From Cellvibrio sp. PSBB006 (GTDB taxonomy: Bacteria > Pseudomonadota > Gammaproteobacteria > Pseudomonadales > Cellvibrionaceae): a DNA stretch of 64,000 nucleotides. Position 1 is the first letter of the stretch, and the number at the start of each line of letters is the position of its first letter. The notes beneath the pieces were generated by a model. It had not been told where the DNA came from, did no database searches, and saw nothing but the letters and a program-made list of their open reading frames with translations. The DNA is taken from NCBI RefSeq assembly GCF_002162135.1, contig NZ_CP021382.1, positions 1,488,001-1,552,000 on the forward strand. Direction: 5' to 3'. This document shows, in pieces, positions 8,741 through 16,201 of the stretch. The position numbers and the translations under genes were made by a program.

Positions 8741-9508
8741 ATGGAATGCGCTGCAATTAACTTACCTACCTACGAGTCACTGCAGGAACGTTATTTAAAC
8801 TTTATGAATCAGTCGACTGTTCAGCACTTTATTGGTGCGGGAGGTACAGTCACTATTGCCGCAGAAGCGCGCGACTTACATCAGGTAAATGCGTTAGCGC
8901 TCGCAGGGCATCGGCATTTTGCGGAAAAATACTGGCAGGAAAGTGAGAAAAAATATGTGCACCCTCACAACCTGCATCTGCACTATTTTGGGGTTTTGCA
9001 ATCCAATAAAATCCGCCGGATCATGCAGCACTTTCATCATATTGAAGGCATAGCGAGTAAACGCCAGGCGGATATCGTTGCGCGACTATTGCGTGAAGAA
9101 CCGGAATCGTTAAAGACACAAAAGTTTTTCGTGCAATTAAATATCGGCAAAGAGCCAAGCAAAAATGGTATTGCGCCAGAAATTGCACCAGACCTTATCG
9201 AACATTGCCTCATTCTGAATCTTCCCCTCACAGGTTTAATGGCTATTCCGCCCAAAGCGGATGCACCCGCGCCCCACTTCAACGCATTGCGTAAGCTTGC
9301 CGACCATTACGGTTTGCCGCATTGCCAGATGGGTTTCAGTAATGACTATGCTATTGCTATTGATTGCGGGGCTACGCACATCCGCATTGGCACGGCTATT
9401 TGGGGAGAGAAGTATCCGGCAGGATATAAAAGCATGATGGCTCCCGCTGCGTTTACGCAGGAGTCCTCAGCTGCGGTAACTCAAAAGTCCTCGGTCATGG
9501 CAACTTAG
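8741..9508 (+). CDS. YggS/PLPBP-like protein lacking the PLP lysine
   Basis: A 255-residue member of the alanine-racemase-N-like YggS (PROSC/PLPBP) family, which normally binds pyridoxal phosphate and buffers its cellular supply. Family landmarks are present: HYFGVLQSNKIRRI, the QLNIGKEPSKNGI strand, LMAIPP, and the phosphate-cradle segment CQMGFSNDYAIAI followed by HIRIGTAIWG. The lysine that forms the Schiff base in E. coli YggS (in AVSKTKP) is replaced: the aligned segment here is TIAAEARD, with Glu42 at the lysine position (codon GAA), so covalent PLP binding is unlikely. The ATG at 8741 with GAGAGGG upstream is preferred to an upstream in-frame TTG/GTG-type extension. The stop codon overlaps that of the convergent cytidylyltransferase gene by bases 9505-9508. 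It is probably a divergent paralogue, not the housekeeping yggS. Confidence 0.75.
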   Translation: MECAAINLPTYESLQERYLNFMNQSTVQHFIGAGGTVTIAAEARDLHQVNALALAGHRHFAEKYWQESEKKYVHPHNLHLHYFGVLQSNKIRRIMQHFHHIEGIASKRQADIVARLLREEPESLKTQKFFVQLNIGKEPSKNGIAPEIAPDLIEHCLILNLPLTGLMAIPPKADAPAPHFNALRKLADHYGLPHCQMGFSNDYAIAIDCGATHIRIGTAIWGEKYPAGYKSMMAPAAFTQESSAAVTQKSSVMAT

Positions 9509-9969
9509 GACTGGCCAATAGATTGAAGGTCCTGACGGGTAAGCATTTCTTCCGCGTGTTCCAATCGTTGTTGTACACGCTGTATCAAGGCCGTGGTTGA
9601 GACACCGTCGGTATAAGATAAGACACCCAACATGTGGTCAGGCAAGTCAGGGCAATCGCGTCGCTTGGTCACCAACTCTTCTGTGCCGCAGCAAGCGAAG
9701 GCATAGATGGCGTAACCTTTTTCCTGCATAAATTCCGGCGTAATGATACGCGGCCCCTCTTCAGCCACCTCATCCACATAACGACACGCAGCAACCACCG
9801 CCAGTCGCTCCGCCTGATTCATCACGGGCTGCCGCTTGAAAGAACTGACACGCTCATCATCCACAATGTGTACAACAAGACGGTCACCTAATGCGCGCGC
9901 ATTGCGCAAAAAATTTACGTGCCCCGGATGAAACAAATCAGCAACCATTTTCGTGTAAATAACCTTCAT
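9505..9969 (-). CDS. HxGH-superfamily cytidylyltransferase
   Basis: A 154-residue nucleotidyltransferase of the type that makes CDP-ethanolamine, CDP-choline or CDP-glycerol from CTP and a phospho-alcohol. The CTP motif HPGH is at residues 14-17 (in LFHPGHVNFL), and the C-terminal YTDGVSTT segment corresponds to the RTEGISTT signature of eukaryotic-like phosphocholine/phosphoethanolamine cytidylyltransferases. The start chosen is the ATG at 9967-9969, which overlaps the TGA of the upstream licD-like gene as ATGA, implying translational coupling. With the LicD-type partner it probably supplies an activated phospho-alcohol for decorating a surface glycan. Substrate unknown. Confidence 0.75.
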   Translation of the reverse strand: MKVIYTKMVADLFHPGHVNFLRNARALGDRLVVHIVDDERVSSFKRQPVMNQAERLAVVAACRYVDEVAEEGPRIITPEFMQEKGYAIYAFACCGTEELVTKRRDCPDLPDHMLGVLSYTDGVSTTALIQRVQQRLEHAEEMLTRQDLQSIGQS

Positions 9970-10937
9970 GATGTTTGCCCTATGATGAGTTCCTGCCAAA
10001 AGGTGCTGTGTGCGTAACGACTTTTTCCTATCGCCATCAATCGCATCACCGTATGCAAACGATTCCGATACAAGCTGTATGCCAACTCGCGGGTGAGACA
10101 ATATTCAACAATCGGTTGGCTGAAATCGGTTAGCGGTGAGGTCAATACCCAGTGATGGTAATCCGTCTTACTGTGCCAATCCTGATAGTTTTCCGTGAGA
10201 AAAGCTTCTGGATTTTCCGGAACCCAGGCCACTATATCGTGAAACTGTGCGCGCTTTAACTCAAAGGCTGTGCGATTGCGAATCAGCAAGTGGCCGTAGC
10301 ATTCTGCAAAAGTTTGCAACTTACCGTCAGATGGGTGAAAGAAAATAATATCGACAGGAATTTCTGTGCCGGGCACGGTCACTTTTAATCGACAAGGCCA
10401 AGGGTCTGGCTGATGGCTGTCGATGTGATAGCCCCGGTGTTTTAATATCGCGTGGATCTGGTTACAGCTGTGCTCTTCCAATAAAATACCGATATCCAGA
10501 TCGGCATCGTGCTCCATAAAATCGCCTTCACGCAAAAAGCCCAGCAATACCCCGAAGCATAAAAAAGGTCGCACACCTTGCGCTTCAAGATCAGCAAGCA
10601 CTTTGGTTAGCGCGTGATGTTTTTCGGCGCGGGTGAAATGTGCCAAGGGCGGCGTGTAAGGGCGCAATGCGGCAGCGCTCACACTTACCGGTCTGTTTGC
10701 CAGGCTATTGATGTGCGCAAATAATAAATCGCGCGCTGTTTCAGGATATCCGGAAGCCGCCAGCGCATCGTAAAAGAAGTGGCTGAGCTTTCGGTAACGA
10801 AAACCCTCCAGAAGATGAATTTGCCAGCGTACAAGCGCCGGTTTTTTTACCCAGAGTGCTGGAGCCAGCATCCATCGGGAAACGGTTTGGGTCAGCTTCG
10901 TTAACGCAAGATGTTGCGTGGGGGTCAGTATGCTCAT
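9966..10937 (-). CDS. LicD/fukutin-type phosphotransferase family protein
   Basis: A 323-residue protein with a nucleotidyltransferase-fold core: FGVLLGFLREG followed by the metal-binding EHDADLDIGI (about residues 135-150), then KVTVPGTEIPVDIIFF. This is the pattern of LicD and fukutin proteins, which transfer phosphocholine, phosphoethanolamine or ribitol phosphate from CDP donors onto glycans. The start at 10937 (MSILTP) is chosen because AGGAG lies just upstream; an in-frame start at 11009 would add 24 residues without a ribosome site. The stop overlaps the start of the cytidylyltransferase gene, so donor synthesis and transfer are co-expressed. The first 100 residues and last 80 are not recognisable. 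Confidence 0.7.
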   Translation of the reverse strand: MSILTPTQHLALTKLTQTVSRWMLAPALWVKKPALVRWQIHLLEGFRYRKLSHFFYDALAASGYPETARDLLFAHINSLANRPVSVSAAALRPYTPPLAHFTRAEKHHALTKVLADLEAQGVRPFLCFGVLLGFLREGDFMEHDADLDIGILLEEHSCNQIHAILKHRGYHIDSHQPDPWPCRLKVTVPGTEIPVDIIFFHPSDGKLQTFAECYGHLLIRNRTAFELKRAQFHDIVAWVPENPEAFLTENYQDWHSKTDYHHWVLTSPLTDFSQPIVEYCLTRELAYSLYRNRLHTVMRLMAIGKSRYAHSTFWQELIIGQTS

Positions 10938-11200
10938 GCCACTCCTGTTTTCGGGAAAATAAACACCGAATGAAAATTCAATATAACGTGGCCCTTGTTG
11001 GCAATTCAACCAGTCGATGGTGCTTTGTTAATTAACCAACCGATTGCTCATCCACCCGCTGGGGAATGACAAATAAACAAGGCGAGAAAAGCGGAAACCT
11101 GGTCTACACTGTCTGTGAATATTCCCTCATTCCCACTGCCTTCGTATACTGAACGCAGCATAAGATAATTTAAGTATAAGATAGAAAGAAACGAGGTTTT

Positions 11201-14200
11201 TTGGTGATAAGACAATTATTTGGCATTCGCTCCTTGCGCCAGCCAAATGCATCATACGGATTTGGGTTACCAAGGTTCATCTCGTGGTTTAACACCAACA
11301 CAATTAGATATCGGTGCGCACGCTGCCTGCTTCTGCTTTTATCCTTTTTCTGCACAGCGCTGACGGCACAGGAACCCAGCTCACCCACACCGCCACCGAA
11401 TTTAATTTTCAGGCATATTATTCCAGCCCAAACCGAAACCCTCGGGATGGTCGACAGTATTCACCAGGACGCCCAGGGGTTTATGTGGTTCGGCGGTGAC
11501 AATGGTCTGGCACGCTATGACGGTTACAACCTCAAGATTTATCGCCACCACGAAAATAATCCACGCAGCCTCAGTTCCAACACTGTTCATCACCTGCTGC
11601 GTACCCGCAGCGGCCAATTGTGGATTGCCACCAGTGCGGGTTTGAATCGTTACAATCCGACCACCGATGACTTCTCCCGCTATAACGTTGCGAGCGAGGC
11701 CGGTGATTCCAATGATATTCGGGATATGCTGGAAGATCGCCAGGGCCGCTTGTGGCTGGCCAGCACCAGCGGCTTCTATCACTTTAATCCTGAAGAGCAG
11801 ACTACCCAGGCAATCCGTGATCCCAACTTGCCAGAGGATACACAAATCGAGCGAATGGCCTGGGCCATTGCGGAGGATCAACAGGGTTTATTGTGGATCG
11901 GATACAACGCTCGCGGCGTTACCCGTTTTGATCCCGACAACAATCGCTTCCATCACTATCGCCACAATCCCGAAGCAGCCCCCGATGAAGATTCCGGCTT
12001 AACCCACAACAGTGCGCGCGAGTTGTTTGTCGACAGTCATAACCGCTTATGGGTTGGCACGCTCGGCGGCGGACTGCATCGTTATGATCGCGCCAGTGAT
12101 CGCTTTGTCGCGGTGAAACACCACATTGGGGAAAAAAGCGATGCGGTCCTGGATATCAACGAAGACCAGCAGGGGTTGATCTGGCTTGGCGACGGAACCT
12201 CCCTGCATATCTTCAACCCCGACGACAACGATTACTCGCGCTTTCGTTTTTCCGAAGCGAATCCCAGCGGACCTGGTAACCATGTCGTGCGCAGTATCTA
12301 TCGCGATATCAACAACGACATGTGGATCGGGTACTTCCCCTCCGGCGTGGACATGATCGATAAGCGCGCGTCGGTTTTTAATAATTACGGCCACAATCCT
12401 CACAACGAAAACAGCGTAGCCGATGGCGGCATATTGACCGGCTTTGAAGACCAACAGGGAAACCTGTGGATCGGGGCCGGCTTTGGCTTGAATTATTTTG
12501 AGCGGGACACGCAAACTTTCACACGCTTTGTTCACGATCCTGATGACCCCACCAGTATCAGTGGCAGCACCGTGTTATCGGTATTGGAAGATGCGCAACA
12601 GACACTCTGGGTGGGCACCTGGGATCGCGGTTTGAATCGTCGTGAAAAACACAGCGAGGTATTTATTCATTATTTACCGGCTGCCAAAAAAGCCGGCGCC
12701 ATCGTTGGGCGTGAAGCCTGGGATTTATTAATCGATCAAGAAGGCACCTTGTGGGTCATTACCGAAGAGGCACTGAATCGCTATCATCCCGAGACGGATA
12801 GCTTTACCAGCTATCTGCCCAAACGCGAACAACTGAACGGCGATATCAAACTATACGGCCGCGTTTTGTTTGAAGACAGCCAGCAGAATTTGTGGGTGGG
12901 TGGCGTTCATGGCCTTTACATATTTGACCGTGCAAAAAATCAATTCACTAAACATTACCGTCAGGATGAACAAGACCCGACGTCCTTACATCACAACTTT
13001 GTATGGACCGTTTATGAAGACAGTCGCCAGCAATTGTGGATTGGCACCAACGGTGGCGGACTGCATCGACTGGACCGGAAGACCGATAAATTTATTCACT
13101 ATGGTATAACCGAGGGCATGGTTGACCAGGTGGTCACCGGCATAGAGGAAGATGAACAGGGTTATTTATGGCTGAGTACGTTAAAAGGTTTGTCGCGCTT
13201 TGATCCGCGTGATGAAAGTTTTCGCCACTATGACAGCAACAGCGGTTTGAGCGGCAATCTGTTCAACCGCAATACACCGACACGGCTGCGCAGCGGGGAA
13301 TTGTTTTTTGGCAACAGCAAAGGCTTCACGATTTTTCGTCCACAGGATCTTGACGTTAATCCAATCCAACCACCGGTGGTGTTGACAGATTTTCTGGTTT
13401 TTAACCAACCCGTTGCCATCAGTGAAGAGTCTCCCCTGCACAAGTCAATCAATACCACCAACCATATAACCCTTAAGCACAACCAATCGGTATTCTCGCT
13501 TGAATTTGCTGCGTTAAACTTTCGTTCGCCGGAGTTGAATCAGTATGCGTATTTATTGGAAGGCTTCGACAATGATTGGAACTACGTCGGCACCAGGCGC
13601 AGCGCCACCTATACCAACCTCAGCCCCGGTACTTACGTTTTTCGCGTAAAAGCCTCAAACAATGACGACGTATGGAATGAGGCGGGCGCCACTGTCACCT
13701 TGCATATATTGCCGCCGCTGTGGCGAACCTGGTGGGCCTACGCGCTCTACGCCTTGTTGATAACCGGATTAATCTACTGGTTTATCCATACGCAACAAAT
13801 CAAGCTGGCCTATGAACGGAAGAAAGTGGAACAGGAAAGATCCCTGGTCAAACGTTTGCAGGCTTTGGATAAATTGCGCGATGACTTTCTTGCCAACACA
13901 TCCCATGAGTTGCGCACGCCACTGCATGGCATTATCGGATTGGCACAATCATTATTAGACGGCGTAACCGGTAAATTGCCTGACGCTACCCGGCAGAACC
14001 TCGCCATGATTGTCAGCAGTGGTAAGCGGCTGGCGAACCTGGTTAATGACATTCTTGATTTTTCCAAGCTTAAAAACCAGAACGTCAAATTGCATCCCGG
14101 AATGCTCGATTTCCATACCCTGGTAGAAACAGTCCTTGCATTATCACGTCCGTTAATCAGCGATAAACCTCTACAGCTTTGCAACAAGGTACCGCGCGAC

Positions 14201-15814
14201 TTACCGGGTATTTATGCAGATGAAGACCTGATGATTCAGATCATGCACAACCTGATCGGCAATGCCATCAAATTTACCGATCAGGGCGAGATTACTGTCA
14301 CCGCTGATATTGAGGGAGAGTATGTGCGGGTGAATGTTATCGATACTGGCGTCGGCATTCCTGCCGAGCAATTGGACAGTGTCTTTGAAGCGTTTCATCA
14401 GGTAGAGGATTCCGAACGTCGCACCCAGGCCGGAACCGGCCTGGGCTTATCCATCACCCGCAAATTAATCGAACTGCACAGCGGCCAGGTGTTTGTGACA
14501 TCAACACCGGGGGCTGGCTCCACTTTCGGTTTTACGGTGCCCTGGCAAGCGCGCACTATTGAATTTGCCGATCCGGTACCCGCAGCAGAAACCAGCGACA
14601 TACGGGAAGAGCCGATTGCACAACCCGCCAACACGGAAGAAAATCTCGCGGTCTTTCACCAACAACTTGCCGAGGATTTTATCGCCAGGATATTGATCGT
14701 GGATGATGATGCCGTAAACCGTAAAGTCTTGTGCAATTATCTTTCGCTGAAACAATATCAAGTGCTGGAGGCCAGCAGCGGGAAAGATGCTATCGATTTG
14801 ATCCAGCGCGAACAACCCATCGATCTGGTGTTGCTGGATATTATGATGCCGCACTTATCCGGCTACGATGTTTGCCGGCGTTTACGCGAGCAATACACGG
14901 CGCAGGATCTGCCGATTATTTTTCTTACCGCACGCACCCAACTACAGGATTTGGTTACCGCGTTTTCCCTTGGTGCCAATGACTTTTTACACAAACCGGT
15001 TGCGCGTGAGGAATTACTAGCGCGCGTCCATACACATTTACAACTACTGGACACTCACCGCCACCTGGATAAAAAAGTGGCCGAGCGCACCGCAGAACTG
15101 GATCAAAAAAACCAACGGCTAAAACACATGCAGGCGCATTTGCAGGACGTTAACCGCAAACTGGAAGAAGCCAGCTTGACCGATCCACTGACGGGTTTGC
15201 GCAACCGGCGCTTCCTCAATAAATTTATCGGTGCCGATACCGCTATCGTCGCGCGCAATTACGCAAATGCACACGCTGACAACAATGGCGCTTCGCCCAT
15301 TGATAGCGATCTGGTCTTTATGCTGTTGGATCTGGATCACTTTAAACAGGTGAACGACCAACACGGCCATAATGCCGGTGATCAGGTGCTCGAACAACTG
15401 AGTGACGTGTTACGTGACGTACTGCGTGAATCCGATTATTTGATTCGCTGGGGCGGCGAAGAGTTTTTGTTGGTCATGCGTTTTTGCCTGCGCGAGCAGG
15501 CCGTTGAAATGGCTGAACGTATTCGCCAAACGATTGCGAATCATGCGTTCGCTATTGAATCCGGCGCAACGTTAAAAATTACCTGCTCTATTGGTTTCGC
15601 TCCCTACCCTTTTTACAGCAACAAACCAGCCGCACTATCATGGGAGCAAACCATCGATATCGCCGACCGCGCGCTCTACACCGCCAAACAGAACGGAAGA
15701 AATTGCTGGATCGGTGTTGAATCTGGCGTTAACGGTGCAAATTCCCCACTGCTCAACGACGAAGAGTTACTTATTGCCGAACAACAGGAAAAGATCAGGT
15801 TATTGCGCCGCTGA
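11201..15814 (+). CDS. Hybrid sensor: beta-propeller, histidine kinase, receiver and GGDEF
   Basis: A 1537-residue membrane signalling protein. Order of parts: an N-terminal membrane/signal segment (about 40-56), two-component-propeller repeats with recurrent LWIG and GLNRY motifs (about 60-700), a Y_Y_Y domain (about 765-835), a transmembrane helix (about 845-865), HisKA with the phospho-accepting HELRTPLHG (near 902), HATPase_c (about 1000-1120), a receiver domain with VDDD and the phospho-Asp in LLDIMMP (near 1212), a coiled coil (about 1285-1325), and a C-terminal diguanylate cyclase with active site GGEEF (near 1417) preceded by an RESD inhibitory site at the canonical five-residue distance. 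Translation starts at TTG 11201 or, more likely, GTG 11204 behind ACGAGG. It should turn an extracellular, perhaps glycan-derived, signal into c-di-GMP. Confidence 0.9.
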   Translation: MVIRQLFGIRSLRQPNASYGFGLPRFISWFNTNTIRYRCARCLLLLLSFFCTALTAQEPSSPTPPPNLIFRHIIPAQTETLGMVDSIHQDAQGFMWFGGDNGLARYDGYNLKIYRHHENNPRSLSSNTVHHLLRTRSGQLWIATSAGLNRYNPTTDDFSRYNVASEAGDSNDIRDMLEDRQGRLWLASTSGFYHFNPEEQTTQAIRDPNLPEDTQIERMAWAIAEDQQGLLWIGYNARGVTRFDPDNNRFHHYRHNPEAAPDEDSGLTHNSARELFVDSHNRLWVGTLGGGLHRYDRASDRFVAVKHHIGEKSDAVLDINEDQQGLIWLGDGTSLHIFNPDDNDYSRFRFSEANPSGPGNHVVRSIYRDINNDMWIGYFPSGVDMIDKRASVFNNYGHNPHNENSVADGGILTGFEDQQGNLWIGAGFGLNYFERDTQTFTRFVHDPDDPTSISGSTVLSVLEDAQQTLWVGTWDRGLNRREKHSEVFIHYLPAAKKAGAIVGREAWDLLIDQEGTLWVITEEALNRYHPETDSFTSYLPKREQLNGDIKLYGRVLFEDSQQNLWVGGVHGLYIFDRAKNQFTKHYRQDEQDPTSLHHNFVWTVYEDSRQQLWIGTNGGGLHRLDRKTDKFIHYGITEGMVDQVVTGIEEDEQGYLWLSTLKGLSRFDPRDESFRHYDSNSGLSGNLFNRNTPTRLRSGELFFGNSKGFTIFRPQDLDVNPIQPPVVLTDFLVFNQPVAISEESPLHKSINTTNHITLKHNQSVFSLEFAALNFRSPELNQYAYLLEGFDNDWNYVGTRRSATYTNLSPGTYVFRVKASNNDDVWNEAGATVTLHILPPLWRTWWAYALYALLITGLIYWFIHTQQIKLAYERKKVEQERSLVKRLQALDKLRDDFLANTSHELRTPLHGIIGLAQSLLDGVTGKLPDATRQNLAMIVSSGKRLANLVNDILDFSKLKNQNVKLHPGMLDFHTLVETVLALSRPLISDKPLQLCNKVPRDLPGIYADEDLMIQIMHNLIGNAIKFTDQGEITVTADIEGEYVRVNVIDTGVGIPAEQLDSVFEAFHQVEDSERRTQAGTGLGLSITRKLIELHSGQVFVTSTPGAGSTFGFTVPWQARTIEFADPVPAAETSDIREEPIAQPANTEENLAVFHQQLAEDFIARILIVDDDAVNRKVLCNYLSLKQYQVLEASSGKDAIDLIQREQPIDLVLLDIMMPHLSGYDVCRRLREQYTAQDLPIIFLTARTQLQDLVTAFSLGANDFLHKPVAREELLARVHTHLQLLDTHRHLDKKVAERTAELDQKNQRLKHMQAHLQDVNRKLEEASLTDPLTGLRNRRFLNKFIGADTAIVARNYANAHADNNGASPIDSDLVFMLLDLDHFKQVNDQHGHNAGDQVLEQLSDVLRDVLRESDYLIRWGGEEFLLVMRFCLREQAVEMAERIRQTIANHAFAIESGATLKITCSIGFAPYPFYSNKPAALSWEQTIDIADRALYTAKQNGRNCWIGVESGVNGANSPLLNDEELLIAEQQEKIRLLRR

Positions 15815-15928
15815 CAACAGCGGCCGTAACAACATTGTTTTCAACAACCTGCCATTAATTTCATCCTTACTCCGCAGTTTTCCATTACACCGGTTGACAA
15901 TCACTATAGAAAAGCAATAGCTTTAATG

Positions 15929-15940
15929 GACAACGTTGTC
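15929..15940. promoter_or_regulatory. LacI-type operator candidate 1 upstream of chitinase
   Basis: Perfect 12-bp palindrome GACAACGTTGTC with the central CG pair typical of LacI-family operators. It resembles the TGACA-n4-TGTCA sites described for LacI-type NagR in chitin/GlcNAc regulons; that link is from memory of the family, not shown here. Confidence 0.5.
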
Positions 15941-15994
15941 ATAGAGTTTTTCTCGGCAATAACGCTAATTTGTATCACCGGGAAAGAGTTTTAA

Positions 15995-16006
15995 GACAGC
16001 GTTGTC
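15995..16006. promoter_or_regulatory. LacI-type operator candidate 2 upstream of chitinase
   Basis: GACAGCGTTGTC, one mismatch from a perfect palindrome and nearly identical to the site 66 bases upstream. Its 3' half TTGTCA could double as a -35 element. The two copies lie about 200-270 bases before the chitinase start. Confidence 0.45.
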
Positions 16007-16201
16007 ATCGCATTTCCACGTTTTATGTGCAGTGGTTTTTTATACCGCTCTCTGCCGTCCCTCGACACAGAATCCGCACAAGGAAACGCCGTTATACCTC
16101 TCCAGCGCTTGCATCTTTGTCATCGGCCAATGGTGGTAGGCAATGACCTGCCGTGATCAGGCGTTTATCTAAAAATGTTTACATAATAAGAGGATATAAA
16201 C

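Larger units (their letters stand above)
15815..16201. other. Upstream region of the chitinase (387 bases)
   Basis: Contains no gene that I can support. It holds the two LacI-type palindromes listed separately and an AAGAGGATATAAAC ribosome-site region directly before the chitinase ATG at 16202. Nothing else was recognised. Confidence 0.6.
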
